Notes: generated by a model from the letters alone, not told the origin. Shown: positions 32,843 through 42,776, numbered from the stretch's first letter. The stretch is 64,000 bases of DNA from Acidobacteriota bacterium (GCA_040754075.1 JBFMDH010000003.1:78307-142306), one strand, 5' to 3'. A program made the numbers and translations.

Positions 32843-33727
32843 TTATTGGCTCAGGCTGTATTTGATTTTCAGATACAGCGTGCATTGCACAATCGGTTCG
32901 ATGCCGATGGGGTTCATCACCGCGTCGAAATTACTGATGTCGAGCGCATTGTAAAAAAAGGTTTTGGTCTTGCGTTGTTCAAGGATGCGCATATCGTAGC
33001 GATTACCCACATTGCCGGTTTCATAAGCGGTATAGACGTTATACAAATCCGACGGGTAAAAGGTGTTGTATTTTTCCTGAAAGACGAGGCTGGGGCGCAA
33101 CTTGATATTCAACAACCGCGCATAATTTTCCTCTTTTTTCTTAATGATTTTCGCGGCTTCTTCCAGCAATTGCTGACGCGCGGCGGTCATATCGCTGATG
33201 ACATACTCGACTTTGATTAAATCGAAAATCGCGGCTTTGGCGGCGGCGGTCAATAGCTTATCCAACACCGCGCGGTCTTTATAACGAACGGCAATATTTT
33301 TTTTGGTTTCAAACCCGGATAATTCTTCTTTCGCCAGAGTTCCGGCAACCGTGTAATCATAGACGCGATTCTGAGTGATGAAATCAACGAAGACATCGCT
33401 CGGTTTTATGCCGAGAGCTTCTATTGCCGTTTGAAAGGTTTTAATCTGGGCGTTGATTTTTGTCGCGCTGTCGGCAAGCGTGGTGCCCTCCTGGGCGATG
33501 CCGAACACCGCGATAAATTCATCGGGTTTGAGATTGAGCAACACATAAGCCTCGATGAAGGGCGAACCGGCAGCATCTTTGGCTTCGGTGCTGTAAAGAT
33601 TTCCGAGTTGCGGCACGGTTTCACGTTGCCTTTGATTGTTGCCATAAACCCGATTGCCGCTTTCTTGCGCGAGGCTTGCGAAGTTGAAAACCAAAAGCAT
33701 TGAAAAAGCCAAGAGGAATTTTTTCAT
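32843..33727 (-). CDS. Secreted SIMPL-domain (DUF541) protein
   Basis: 294 residues from the ATG at 33727 (AAGGTG seven bases upstream); the open frame extends to 33835 without family support. Signal peptide MKKFLLAFSMLLVFNFASLAQ. The middle part (AYVLLNLKPDEFIAVFGIAQEG, then ALGIKPSDVFVDFITQNRVYDY and VRYKDRAVLDKLLTAAAKAAIFDL) follows the SIMPL pattern of repeated beta-alpha units. The function is poorly known in general. A hairpin terminator lies upstream. Confidence 0.75.
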   Translation of the reverse strand: MKKFLLAFSMLLVFNFASLAQESGNRVYGNNQRQRETVPQLGNLYSTEAKDAAGSPFIEAYVLLNLKPDEFIAVFGIAQEGTTLADSATKINAQIKTFQTAIEALGIKPSDVFVDFITQNRVYDYTVAGTLAKEELSGFETKKNIAVRYKDRAVLDKLLTAAAKAAIFDLIKVEYVISDMTAARQQLLEEAAKIIKKKEENYARLLNIKLRPSLVFQEKYNTFYPSDLYNVYTAYETGNVGNRYDMRILEQRKTKTFFYNALDISNFDAVMNPIGIEPIVQCTLYLKIKYSLSQ

Positions 33728-33761
33728 AACAAGCACCTTCGATTCAAAATGGTTTGAAAAA

Positions 33762-33838
33762 TAAAAAGGCGGATGAGGCAAGCGAAAGATTAACATGAAC
33801 CACAGGGTTCGTGTACTCTCTCGCGCTTGCTTCATCCG
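33762..33838 (-). terminator. Large hairpin ending the VIT/vWA transcript
   Basis: Arms 33770-33784 and 33824-33838 pair with one mismatch. On the minus strand the stem is followed by CCTTTTTATTTTTC. A smaller hairpin (GAACCctgtGGTTC) is nested in the loop. Confidence 0.7.
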
Positions 33839-33883
33839 TTGACAGAGATTGGCGTTTAACCAACTCTAAGGAAGAGATGTTCG

Positions 33884-36337
33884 CTAATTGCTGTTTAACG
33901 GCGCGATGTAAATCACCGTGTTGAGTTTCGCCAAAGCATCAAGTTTTTCAATGCTGAGGCGACCGGTGATGACATTCGAGCCATTTACCTGGGTAAGCAT
34001 TTCAAATCCGAGTTGCCTGAGTTGCGCAAGCGTTCCCTTGGAAAGGTTCGCGAGGTGAACGCGCAACTCGGCTTTACCGGCTTTGACGAATTTCGTTTCC
34101 TCGGCTGATGCCGGTAAACGCTTCTTCAAACGGTCAATGATAGCCGCAACCGATGGATGCAATTTGGAACCGGCAGGCGTTTTTATCTTCGTTGCATCAT
34201 CTTTTTCTTTCGCCGGTTCGGCTGTGGGAAGAGGCGATGAGACAGTTGGCGCAGAAGCGCGGCCTACACCGCCGCCACCGCCGCCGCCAATACCATAGCT
34301 TCTCGCAGACATCTTGCCCACCGCAGCCTGTCCGTTTAGCGATGGGCTTCTTTCTTCTTTATCTTCACCAAAGATGCCTTTGTGGCTCACGCCTTCGGGC
34401 ATCTCAACCGGCACTTGAACGGTACGAGGCACGCCGCCTTCGGTGATGATTTTTTCCTCAACCGCAACGAATGAAGTGAACTGCGTCATCAAGCGATACT
34501 CCAAACCCACCTGCGTGACGGTTTCGCGCAACTCGGCATTCATTGAACCGTTTTGTGCACCGGCATAATCCTGCGACATTAAATCTTCGATGCGGGTTCG
34601 CGCCCATAACTTCGCTAAAACATCGCGACTCGGTTCCTCGCCGGGCAACTCAACGGCTATCTCTTTGACCACATCGCGCCCAGCCATTTTGCCTTTGAGA
34701 TAAATCACCCCTTTGCCGCTTGTCGTATAACGACCGGTGACGACCACAGGTTTGGCGCTGAACAAATCGGGAATGCGTTTTGGATAAACGTCTGCGACTG
34801 CCAATCCATTCCAATCGATTGAAATGTCTGTGAGCAGAGGACTGTGCATGCGTTCGTGCAGACGTTTTGCGGCAGCCGAACCCTCATCCTGCAACGTGAC
34901 ATATTCGACTTCGCCGCGTCCGTGTTCCGCCATTTTGTCAAGCAGGAAACGGTTTACCGATGAACCAATTCCGAAAGAAAAGACGCGGGCGTTCGGATGT
35001 TTCTGCACTTCGGAAATAATTTCCATATCGTTGCCGACATAACCATCGGTCATAAAACAGACGATGCGGATGTGGTCTTGTTTATCGGATGGGTCAAGCG
35101 CGGCGCGAATCGCTTTCATCATTTCAGTGCCGCCGCTGCCTGAACGCGATTGCAGGAAAGCCTGCGCGCGAGCTAAATTCTGGCGCGTTGCCGGGACGGG
35201 CGCATTAAATAAAATATGAGTATCGCCTGCGAAGGTGATGAGGTTGAAGGTGTCTTGCGGATAGAGATTATCGAGCGCGAGTTTCATGCACTCTTTGGCT
35301 TTTTCAATCGGATAGCCCATCATCGACCCCGAAGTGTCGAGAACGAAAACAATCTCTTTCGGAGTGACATCTTCGGCAGTGACGCGCTCCGGCGGTTGCA
35401 TAATAAAAGTGAAAAAGCCGCCTTGCGCGCCGCGATGAGTCATCAACGCGTCTTCGATTTTTCGCCCTGCGACATCGTATTTCAAAATAAAATCCTTATT
35501 GGGAATTTCATTTTTGCTGCGTAGCGTAATGCTTGCCGTGTGGGCGTCACGTTTATCAATATCAACGTCGTGAAGCGTCGATTTGATATTGTCAATCGGC
35601 ACCCCGGCGTCGAGTTTCACTTCGATGGAAATATCGTGACCGGCGCGTGTGTTGGGGGCAGCAACCGGCGGCGTGATGCGCGACGCATCCGGCACGCGGT
35701 CAGTATCGGGCGCGAAACCGCCACCCTGTTTTCCGGTTGGCGTGCCGGGAATGTAACGCGGGCCGACGACCATTGGGAAAACGAACTCATAAGACCCGGC
35801 TTCATATTTCAAGGTTTCAACATAGCTGATGGTGATGTTGATTTTTTCGCCCGGCATGATGTTGGCGACCGATTGGGTGAAAATATTCGGACGTTCCTGG
35901 TCTAATAAACTGGCGACCTGACCGGCGTTGCGTGCCGCTTCATAGATTTTACGGGCTTCTTCGCGGCGTTTGATTTGCCCGCGAATGATGCGTTCGCCGA
36001 TGTGCATGGTCATTTCATCAATCGCGGCGTTTTGCGGAAGTGGGAAAGTGTAGATGGCTTCGATTTTATCTTTAAACGGATTTTCAAATTCCTGGGTGAC
36101 AAAAACGCGCGACAGAAAGCCGTTGATTTCGGCTTTAACTTCGGTATGTTTCAGTGGACAGTCGCCAATGGTGTTGCCTTCGGCGCTGACGGCGTGAAGC
36201 GAACCCTGGGTAACTTTGGTTGAAGCTGAAGAGGTAAATCCCAATCCATTATTTTCTTCGATGTTGGCAATGCTGATGTAAGCGCCAAGGCAAGCGACTG
36301 TTAGACATATAAAAAACAGGTAAACTTTGCGGTGCAT
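33884..36337 (-). CDS. VIT and von Willebrand factor A domain protein
   Basis: 817 residues. There is an N-terminal signal/anchor helix (VYLFFICLTVACLGAYISI). The VIT domain (about 50-180) contains VKAEINGFLSRVFVTQEFENP and IYTFPLPQNAAIDEMTMHIG. The vWA domain has its MIDAS motif DTSGS at about 334-338 (EIVFVLDTSGSMMGYP) and later FMTDGYVGND, so metal binding is intact. A Gly-rich linker (GGGGGGG) precedes a C-terminal domain of about 70 residues (LRVHLANLSKGTLAQLRQLG). AAGGAG precedes the ATG. It is probably surface-exposed or periplasmic. The family is often associated with marine/soil sortase-type anchoring, but no sortase motif is seen here. Confidence 0.93.
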   Translation of the reverse strand: MHRKVYLFFICLTVACLGAYISIANIEENNGLGFTSSASTKVTQGSLHAVSAEGNTIGDCPLKHTEVKAEINGFLSRVFVTQEFENPFKDKIEAIYTFPLPQNAAIDEMTMHIGERIIRGQIKRREEARKIYEAARNAGQVASLLDQERPNIFTQSVANIMPGEKINITISYVETLKYEAGSYEFVFPMVVGPRYIPGTPTGKQGGGFAPDTDRVPDASRITPPVAAPNTRAGHDISIEVKLDAGVPIDNIKSTLHDVDIDKRDAHTASITLRSKNEIPNKDFILKYDVAGRKIEDALMTHRGAQGGFFTFIMQPPERVTAEDVTPKEIVFVLDTSGSMMGYPIEKAKECMKLALDNLYPQDTFNLITFAGDTHILFNAPVPATRQNLARAQAFLQSRSGSGGTEMMKAIRAALDPSDKQDHIRIVCFMTDGYVGNDMEIISEVQKHPNARVFSFGIGSSVNRFLLDKMAEHGRGEVEYVTLQDEGSAAAKRLHERMHSPLLTDISIDWNGLAVADVYPKRIPDLFSAKPVVVTGRYTTSGKGVIYLKGKMAGRDVVKEIAVELPGEEPSRDVLAKLWARTRIEDLMSQDYAGAQNGSMNAELRETVTQVGLEYRLMTQFTSFVAVEEKIITEGGVPRTVQVPVEMPEGVSHKGIFGEDKEERSPSLNGQAAVGKMSARSYGIGGGGGGGVGRASAPTVSSPLPTAEPAKEKDDATKIKTPAGSKLHPSVAAIIDRLKKRLPASAEETKFVKAGKAELRVHLANLSKGTLAQLRQLGFEMLTQVNGSNVITGRLSIEKLDALAKLNTVIYIAPLNSN

Positions 36338-36409
36338 AAATCTCCTTCTTCGCCGGTTAGCGATGCAGTTTGAATTTTTAGATTGTCGTTAAATGAGATA
36401 GTTGTAATT

Positions 36410-36444
36410 GAAAACTAAAAACTAAAAACTGAAAACTGAAAACT
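36410..36444. repeat. Single heptamer array upstream of the VIT/vWA gene
   Basis: Five units (GAAAACT, AAAAACT, AAAAACT, GAAAACT, GAAAACT) in strict 7-bp register. No facing partner array was found within a few hundred bases. The intergenic region 36338-36928 also holds the MITE-like palindrome and a terminator, and no credible gene. Confidence 0.85.
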
Positions 36445-36679
36445 AAATTGGCGAACCCATTCTGATTCTGGCAGCACGGTGCGAATTTTTTGTTGTTTGA
36501 TTGACGGGCTTCTATGTTTGGGGCGCTCAAGGTTTCGGCACAGAAGCCCACGGTTTATTTGGTTGAAAGCTTTCACATACAGAATGCGAGAGCGGCAGCG
36601 GCTTGCAGATTTGCGGTAAAAATTTTTGTGGACGAGCAAGGCAGGTAGAATGATTTCAAGAAAATATTTTTAAGCAGCT

Positions 36680-36807
36680 ATTTAGAGCGATTTGCAATTG
36701 AGTTTACTCAGCATCTGTTGAGAGAGCGGTCTTTGACCGCGACTGCTTAACGACGCGGTCAAAGACCGCTTGTTCAACCTCAGTAAATCGTTTTGCAAAC
36801 CGCTATA
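36680..36807. mobile_element. MITE-like palindrome, copy A
   Basis: About 127 bp. The inner stem of 17 bp is perfect (36725-36741 with 36754-36770; AGCGGTCTTTGACCGCG). The outer arms (AGCGATTTGCAATTGAGTTTACT... against ...AGTAAATCGTTTTGCAAACCGCT) pair with some mismatches. It is highly similar to copy B at 50576-50700. The left-end sequence TAGAGCGATTTGCAATTGA recurs directly after the right end (36806-36824). It lies downstream of a TonB-receptor gene. Confidence 0.85.
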
Positions 36808-36861
36808 GAGCGATTTGCAATTGATTTCACTTTGAAGCGGTTGGCAACCCGTTATCGTTTT

Positions 36862-36904
36862 GAAAAATAAAAAAGCGGTGATGAGTTTAAACTCATCACC
36901 GCTT
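36862..36904 (-). terminator. Terminator of the first TonB-receptor gene
   Basis: A 32-bp perfect palindrome (36873-36904) followed on the minus strand by TTTTATTTTTC, 25 bases after the stop codon. Confidence 0.85.
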
Positions 36905-36928
36905 GGTTGTTGAAGGGCGCGAAAAAAC

Positions 36929-39900
36929 CTAGAAAGTGAAACGCGCGCCGAGTTGCATTTGGAATGGCGCACCCGGATTATTCGTCAACAATAAACTTCC
37001 ACGTCGCGATGAAGCAGGATTCAAATCATAGAGCGACAGGAAATTCGGATTGGATGGCGCAAGAAATCCGCAATCACGTTGCGTCGTAGTCGCGCAGTAA
37101 TTGGTTACTTGAGAACCGGAAAGTTGAATATTTTCGAGGTTGAAAATATTGAAAATTTCCGCCGAAACTACCAACTTTCGGGTTTCCGCACCGAGGTTGA
37201 AGCGTTTCTGAACCCGCAGGTCAACATTATATTGTGGACGGTTGCGGAAGGAGTTGCGCAAGAACGGCACGCCGGGCGCTCTGAATGGGCGATCCGGTCC
37301 GCCACGGTCTTCGTTGGCATCGCTGCCGAATGTGGCATCAATCGGCAACCCGGAAAGCAAACGAATGGCGCTTGAAATTTCAAAATCAAACGGCGTGGTG
37401 AATACCGGATTGGCAACGAATTGATGTTTACGATCTAAACGCGAGAGGAAATATTCCGAGCTTAAATCTCGACCATTTTCATAAGAGATACCGCCCGCGT
37501 CACGCTCGTTGTCATCATCGGAAAGCGATTTTGAACGGGTGTAGAAAGCGTTGAATTGCAAGCGCGATTTCTGGAATTTGGCGCGCAAGGTCAAGGCGCG
37601 ATAAAGCGCTTTGCCCGTCGATTCGCGCACTTGAACCGAACCGAGTGTCGAGATGGGGCGCGGAACCGCCGGACGCGCAGTGCCCGAACCGAGCAGTCCG
37701 TAAAAAGGTCTAAGTGAAACATCACCGGCAAGCAGACCGGGAGAGGGCAGATTTACATCACGATTGCGTTGCAGATAAGTGGTTTTGACGTGGGTGTAAT
37801 CTACACCAACTGTAAAGCCTCTGCGCAATTCCCGCTCAATGCCAAGTCCGAACTGGAATGATTGAGGATTTTTGAAATCCGAAGCCATGGCAATCGGCGC
37901 AACTCCTGTGAAGGGGTCGAAACCGGAAATGCCAAGCGCCTGGGCAATCGAGCGTACCTTGTCTGCGGAAATTACCGGCAACGAACCAAGCGATGCGGTG
38001 TTGAGGTCAACGCCAATCAATTTCAACTGGCAATAAACCGTGGTACAGGTTTTCAGCGGATTGCCGGCAGCCAGTGATGAGGTTGATAACGGCAATTGAA
38101 TCGACAGGTCGCCTGCCGGGTCACGGAAGTTATTAAACGGCGCAGCCAACAGCAGTAGCGGCGTGCGGGCATAGTAGAGTCCGGTGTAGCCGCGAATAAC
38201 GGTTTTGCCGTCGCTTGACGGGTCATAAGCAAATCCGAAACGCGGGCCGAATTGTTCGGTCGAATCGGGAATCTGCGTCGGATCAATTACATGACCTGAC
38301 GGGAAGCGGAAATCTTTAAGCTTATTAATCAACGCCGTATTGTTGGCTTCCGGGTCGGGATTGTATTGACCTTCCCAACGCAAGCCATAATTGATGGTCA
38401 GGTTCGGACGAATGCGCCAGGCATCCTGCCCGAAGAAAGCGATTTCGTTTGTCGAATAGCTGGCTTGACGATTACCGATTTGGCTGAGATAGGTAACCGA
38501 TGAACTATCGAAACGGTTGACCGTGCCGGTGGTGACGCTCGGCGTATAAGACAAAATATCAAGAATTGTCGAGACCGTAGAGCCTGAAATATTGAAGGTT
38601 CCGAATTGGTTGAAACCGAACAACTGATCAACGAAGATGTGGTTGATTTCGCCGCCGAACTTCACGGTATGGTTGCCCTTGGTCCAGGTCAGGCTGTCAG
38701 CAACCTGGAATCTCCAGTCAAATTGCGTGGTCGGCAGAAAGTTCACCGCGCCGAAACGTCCGATGCTGGTGCTGACGGTCGGAAGTTCCGAGTTGGAAAG
38801 ACGCGGACGCTCTTCGCGTGAGTATTGACTGCGAAGTTCATTGACTAAATTGGTGCTGAAGAAACTCGCGAACTGTCCGACAAAGGTGTTGGTATTATCT
38901 TTTTCCGTTCCGTTGTTGGTCAGCGCGCTGACCGTGGTCGGGAATAAGGCGTTACCGGTTGCGTTGGAATTCAACGCTTCGTTGCGGCTGTAGCTATAGC
39001 GCACATTGAAGCGATGGTTGGAATTGATTTCGTAGTCGAAGCGACCAAGCAAGGCATCGGCATCGTTGGTTGCGGTAAATTGGGTTTCCTGTGATTTAAA
39101 GAAATCGAAAGCTTCCTGAGTGTTGGTCGTTGGGGTAAAGCCACCAAGGTTATTAAAGAAGACTTCGCGTTCGTTACGAAATCGTTGATGTTCGTAAGAG
39201 AAAAAGAAGAACGCTTTGTCTTTTTTGATTGGCCCACCGATTGAACCGCCGAATTGATCCTGACGCGGCGCGGGTCTTACTTTGCGCTCAAACGGCGGTG
39301 GCGATGAAGTCGAGGTTTGCAAAGGTTGAACGGAAAGTTGCAAGGCATCGAAATAGTTATTGTTTCTTGCCAGCTTTTCCGGGCGCAATAAATAGAATAA
39401 TGAACCGTGCCAGTTGTTGGTGCCGGATTTGGTGACGGCATTGATAACGCCGCCGGTCGAGCGCCCGAATTCGGCTGAGTAACCGCCGGCAACGACCTGA
39501 AACTCTTTGATGGATTCCTGAGGAACCGTGAATGCCGTATTCGAGCGTTCACCGCCGCGAATGCCGCCGAAAAACGGTTGGTTGTAATCGACGCCATCAA
39601 CATTGACATTTGCGCCATAAACGCCGCGTTGACCGGAAAGCGAAATCTGTCCGCGTTGCGGGTCAACCTGCGCGGTCGGCGTCAAGGTAACGAAGTCCTG
39701 AAAGCGGCGACCGTTGATGGGTAAGTTTTCAATGGCGCGTTCATTAATCACGGCGTCGGCTTCCGAGCGTGTGGTCTGTACCTGAACCGCGCCTGCCGTT
39801 ACGGTGATGGATTCTTCAACGCCTCCGGTTTTTAATTCGACATTTAAATCGGCGGCGCGACCGACGGTGACTTCGACATCAGCATTAATTTTGGAAAAAC

Positions 39901-40177
39901 CTGAAGCCTCTATCGTCACTTTGTACTTGCCGGGCGGTAACAATAAAATTTGAAACGAACCGCTGTCGTTTGAAGTCGCTGAACTGGTCAAACCGGTTGC
40001 GCTGTTGACGGCTTTGATGGTCGCGCCGGCAATCGCGGCTTTCTGTGGGTCAGTCACGGTGCCGACGATTTGACCGCTGCCTGCCTGTGATTGAGCCAAG
40101 ACGGGAATGGAACTCATTGCCATCACCAACATCAGCATCAATGCACAAAGGGTTTTGTATGAGGATAATTTTGACAT
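36929..40177 (-). CDS. TonB-dependent receptor with carboxypeptidase-regulatory N-domain (Oar-like), no. 1
   Basis: 1082 residues from the ATG at 40177 (GGAGAGG upstream); the frame runs on to 40306 without support. Signal peptide [20 protein letters not shown], then a carboxypeptidase-regulatory-like beta-sandwich (about 30-115: [39 protein letters not shown]). The plug domain ([37 protein letters not shown]) leads into [18 protein letters not shown] and a large beta-barrel ending in Phe (MQLGARFTF). It is an outer-membrane receptor or channel driven by TonB/ExbBD, likely for a large oligomer such as a glycan or peptide. Solitary and followed by a terminator. Confidence 0.92.
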   Translation of the reverse strand: MSKLSSYKTLCALMLMLVMAMSSIPVLAQSQAGSGQIVGTVTDPQKAAIAGATIKAVNSATGLTSSATSNDSGSFQILLLPPGKYKVTIEASGFSKINADVEVTVGRAADLNVELKTGGVEESITVTAGAVQVQTTRSEADAVINERAIENLPINGRRFQDFVTLTPTAQVDPQRGQISLSGQRGVYGANVNVDGVDYNQPFFGGIRGGERSNTAFTVPQESIKEFQVVAGGYSAEFGRSTGGVINAVTKSGTNNWHGSLFYLLRPEKLARNNNYFDALQLSVQPLQTSTSSPPPFERKVRPAPRQDQFGGSIGGPIKKDKAFFFFSYEHQRFRNEREVFFNNLGGFTPTTNTQEAFDFFKSQETQFTATNDADALLGRFDYEINSNHRFNVRYSYSRNEALNSNATGNALFPTTVSALTNNGTEKDNTNTFVGQFASFFSTNLVNELRSQYSREERPRLSNSELPTVSTSIGRFGAVNFLPTTQFDWRFQVADSLTWTKGNHTVKFGGEINHIFVDQLFGFNQFGTFNISGSTVSTILDILSYTPSVTTGTVNRFDSSSVTYLSQIGNRQASYSTNEIAFFGQDAWRIRPNLTINYGLRWEGQYNPDPEANNTALINKLKDFRFPSGHVIDPTQIPDSTEQFGPRFGFAYDPSSDGKTVIRGYTGLYYARTPLLLLAAPFNNFRDPAGDLSIQLPLSTSSLAAGNPLKTCTTVYCQLKLIGVDLNTASLGSLPVISADKVRSIAQALGISGFDPFTGVAPIAMASDFKNPQSFQFGLGIERELRRGFTVGVDYTHVKTTYLQRNRDVNLPSPGLLAGDVSLRPFYGLLGSGTARPAVPRPISTLGSVQVRESTGKALYRALTLRAKFQKSRLQFNAFYTRSKSLSDDDNERDAGGISYENGRDLSSEYFLSRLDRKHQFVANPVFTTPFDFEISSAIRLLSGLPIDATFGSDANEDRGGPDRPFRAPGVPFLRNSFRNRPQYNVDLRVQKRFNLGAETRKLVVSAEIFNIFNLENIQLSGSQVTNYCATTTQRDCGFLAPSNPNFLSLYDLNPASSRRGSLLLTNNPGAPFQMQLGARFTF

Positions 40178-40575
40178 TTTGCCTCTCCTGAAGATTAAAG
40201 TCGGGTCACAGATTGTGAGACGCATTTTGCCGTGGCGATTTTCAATCGATGACCATTGTATAAAATGAACTGAGGAGTCGGTGAATGCTTTGCTGAAAAG
40301 CAGCACAACATCTTCTCCATTTTCCTGTCGCCAGAGTGTTAGCGAAATTCTGATTTCGTCTTGCCCGGGCGCGTGTGAGCGTAAGCCAACCTACCCTTTT
40401 TCATCTTTCACAACTGAGAAACTTTGGGGTGGATTTTAAGCTGAAAGGCTACTTTAAGCAGGTGGACAAGTCAAGCAAACTGGGAGTTAATTTTTTGGTA
40501 ATTTTCGGGCAACAATCCGACTTGTGAACCCTCTCAAACAGCGTTCGTAAAGGTCAAAGCGAGTTGTGCCACAGC
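40178..40575. other. Intergenic region upstream of TonB receptor 1
   Basis: Nearly 400 bases without a credible gene; it should hold the promoter of the receptor gene, but I could not define one with confidence. Confidence 0.5.
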
Positions 40576-40616
40576 GATAAAAATTAAGGCGCAGATTGCC
40601 TTAACCTGCGCCTTAA
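40576..40616 (-). terminator. Terminator after the Sm-like/LecA-like gene
   Basis: Eleven-base arms 40584-40594 and 40606-40616 (TTAAGGCGCAG and complement), followed on the minus strand by TTTTTATC. Confidence 0.8.
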
Positions 40617-40637
40617 CCAATCAAATTATTCGTTCGT

Positions 40638-41519
40638 TTATTGTCTTGTCGGGCGGGTCGGAGATTGAATTTCAATCACCGCTTTGTAAGCGCCGGAATT
40701 ATCGGAAAGCGTGCCTTCATTGACCGACAAAAATAATAAACCGTCGCGGGTTGCAGTAAATTCGGCGGCGCGACCGATGAACAGAAAATCATCATTGTCC
40801 GCGCCAATCACGCCAATCAGTGCGCCTGTGGGTTTATCAGCCATCAACTTTCTGGTATCCGGCGTATCGAGACCTTCGGGTCCGCTGGCTTCGCCTGCCG
40901 GGTCGATGTTGATCGTGCCGGTGGCAGTGATGCGAATTTTATCGCCTTTCTTAACAATCAAACCGGTGCTCGTCCAATCGCGTTTCGCGCCCACTTCGAC
41001 GGTCTGGGTTTTGACATTGGCTTTTTTCGGATCGACTTTGGGAATCTCCGGCGTGGTCACTTCAGGTTGCGGGGTTTTTTCAATAGGCGGCGTTTCGACA
41101 ACCTCTTCACGTTTGGGTTCAGGTTCGCGTTTCACCTCAGGCTTTTTCGTATTTTTGGTGTTTTTCAACGAAGGGTCAACCGGCGGCTGACTCTCTTTTG
41201 CCGGTTTGGTCGAGGCTTCTTTAGGGGTCTCTTTAACAGTTGGCGGAGGATTGCTCGAAGCCATAGTCTCTTCCGGTTGCATATCGCCCGCAGTTGCGGC
41301 TTCAAAATCAATCTTGGCAATATCACCGGCATAGATCATCGCTTTGCTGCGGTTGCCGCTCGAACCGGTATTGAGCAGAATAACAAACTGGTCATCGGCA
41401 AAGCTTGAAACTTTGCCTTTAATCACACTGCCATTTTTCAAAGTAATCGTGTCGGCCTGCACGCTTGACGCCGTGAGCGCCAGAACCATCAGCATTTGTA
41501 AAGAAAATATTTTACGCAT
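40638..41519 (-). CDS. Secreted protein with Sm-like N-domain and LecA-like C-domain
   Basis: 293 residues from the ATG at 41519 (GAGGAG upstream). After a signal peptide (IFSLQMLMVLALTASSVQA), residues about 24-70 look like a short five-strand barrel (DTITLKNGSVIKGKVSSFADDQFVIL). A long Pro/Lys/Glu-rich linker (about 85-165) follows. The last 120 residues resemble the PA-IL (LecA) galactose-binding fold: VGAKRDWTSTGLIVKKGDKIRITATGTI, then GALIGVIGADNDDFLFIGRAAEFTA and LSVNEGTLSDNSGAYKAVIEI. Binding of sugars is an inference from the fold. It could be a cell-surface or outer-membrane protein. Confidence 0.7.
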   Translation of the reverse strand: MRKIFSLQMLMVLALTASSVQADTITLKNGSVIKGKVSSFADDQFVILLNTGSSGNRSKAMIYAGDIAKIDFEAATAGDMQPEETMASSNPPPTVKETPKEASTKPAKESQPPVDPSLKNTKNTKKPEVKREPEPKREEVVETPPIEKTPQPEVTTPEIPKVDPKKANVKTQTVEVGAKRDWTSTGLIVKKGDKIRITATGTINIDPAGEASGPEGLDTPDTRKLMADKPTGALIGVIGADNDDFLFIGRAAEFTATRDGLLFLSVNEGTLSDNSGAYKAVIEIQSPTRPTRQ

Positions 41520-41624
41520 TGTACTCCTCACCATTCTGTGATCTTTAGGGTCGCAAATTATAGCAAATCACTTCTCATCGAGAAACTTGATTAAACCTTG
41601 TGAATGATCACAAGAAAAACTTGA

Positions 41625-42005
41625 TTATTCGCCTTCGTGATTGACCCGCTGCTGGTAGTCTTCCGATGATGCCGGGTCGAGTTCCCAGCGATGGCGGTCG
41701 CGCTCTTCAATCTTTTCAGGAGTGTGCAACGGCTCATCGTCGGCATAGCTTAAACCGGCGGCTTCGCCCATCTCATCAACCAGGTCATCATCTGTTGTGG
41801 TTATAAACCCACCGATGGCTTCTTCACCGGACTCGTCCTGATGATGTTCAGCCGCATGCCCTTTGACCGATTCATCGGTGAACAACTCTTTATTCGTAGC
41901 AAAACGTTGGACTTCGGCAAACTCTTCAAGCACCTCTTCGCTGGGTTCGTAGATTTCGCTTTCGACTCTACCGACATCAATAAATTCCTGGTTCGGTTTT
42001 TTCAT
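41625..42005 (-). CDS. DUF6335 family protein
   Basis: 126 residues from the ATG at 42005 (AAGGAGG upstream); longer starts lack a site. It is acidic and without a signal peptide. The family pattern is visible: GEEAIGGFITTTDDDLVDEMGEAAG, then DEPLHTPEKIEERDRHRWELDPASSEDY. The family is found in cyanobacteria and acidobacteria and its function is not known to me. It lies between the LecA-like gene and the cold-shock gene in the same direction, but the terminator of the latter separates them. Confidence 0.8.
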   Translation of the reverse strand: MKKPNQEFIDVGRVESEIYEPSEEVLEEFAEVQRFATNKELFTDESVKGHAAEHHQDESGEEAIGGFITTTDDDLVDEMGEAAGLSYADDEPLHTPEKIEERDRHRWELDPASSEDYQQRVNHEGE

Positions 42006-42160
42006 AGCTGACAGAGCCTCCTTAAAGTTTGCAGAGATAACCATTGCGCATTCGAGGGAGTAAAAGTCTATCACACACGTTGAAAAAATTTGAGCCGAAA
42101 AGCTGGCTTTGCAGGCAAACCTAAGAAGGAAAATCGGGATTTAAGTTAGAAACAGGGAGA

Positions 42161-42196
42161 AGAAAAAAGGAACTCGAAGGGATGATCGAGTTCCTT
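42161..42196 (-). terminator. Terminator of the cold-shock gene
   Basis: Eleven-base arms 42167-42177 and 42186-42196 (AAGGAACTCGA and complement), eight-base loop, followed on the minus strand by TTTTCT. Confidence 0.85.
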
Positions 42197-42210
42197 GCAA
42201 TGTGTTAAAG

Positions 42211-42414
42211 CTAAACAGCCGTTACGTTGGAAGCTGCCAGACCTTTGGGACCTTGAATGAGCGTGAATTCAACCATTTGACCTTCATTCAAGGTCTTGTA
42301 GCCTTCCGACTCGATAGCCGAATAGTGTACAAACACATCATCACCGCTTGAGCGTGTGATAAAACCATAACCTTTTGCGTTGTTAAACCATTTAACGGTG
42401 CCTTGTTCTTTCAA
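42211..42414 (-). CDS. Cold-shock domain protein
   Basis: 67 residues starting at a TTG (42414) that is preceded by AAGGAG at nine bases; no ATG is available at the family's usual start. It has the RNA-binding motifs RNP1 (KGYGFI) and RNP2 (VFVHY), the W in [11 protein letters not shown], and ends [10 protein letters not shown]. It acts as an RNA chaperone. Reading the frame further upstream gives an arginine-rich extension that is not like the family. Confidence 0.93.
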   Translation of the reverse strand: MKEQGTVKWFNNAKGYGFITRSSGDDVFVHYSAIESEGYKTLNEGQMVEFTLIQGPKGLAASNVTAV

Positions 42415-42700
42415 TGCTTTTATCTCCTTTTCATCTTGGGTGAATCTCGTAGTGATGATCAGAGCTAGGAGCAGAGAGCGTCTGCGGCTTTTTGTTTTTC
42501 TACAAACGCGCAAAACTTTAACTTCAACTTCAGTTCTCCTCACACTACTTTCAAATAACGGTTCCGCGCTTTTCGAGCGTAGCCTTTATGGACATCAGCC
42601 AACGCATTGCCGTTTCAATGCGGTTGCAAATTAATCTACTTTGGGAAGGTTAGAAGAATTTGAAACGCGCCAATCCTACACGCCGTCCGGCAGGCTGTCA
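42415..42700. other. Leader region of the cold-shock gene
   Basis: Between the cold-shock gene start and the long hairpin at 42701 no gene is supported. A long structured leader is common for cold-shock mRNAs, and this stretch could be one; nothing in the bases proves it. Confidence 0.4.
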
Positions 42701-42769
42701 AATTGATTTTGCATTTTTATAAGACAGATTTCCGACACTTTCTGAACCCATAAAAATGCAAAATCAATT
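42701..42769. repeat. Perfect 20-bp AT-rich hairpin
   Basis: Arms 42701-42720 and 42750-42769 are exact complements (AATTGATTTTGCATTTTTAT) with a 29-base loop. It is directly downstream of the FG-GAP gene, whose stop lies at 42777. On the minus strand the second arm ends without a T-run, so it is either a weak terminator or an element. Confidence 0.85.
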
Positions 42770-42776
42770 CGCTAAA

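Noticed and set aside
36415-36639. 74-residue minus-strand frame
   Set aside because: Its end is the translation of the heptamer array; no support for a start.
36682-36972. Two short reading frames (36682-36972 and 50638-51258, minus strand) sharing the peptide YSGLQNDLLRLNKRSLTA
   Set aside because: The common peptide is only the translation of the MITE-like palindrome; the frames have no ribosome sites and run into receptor genes.
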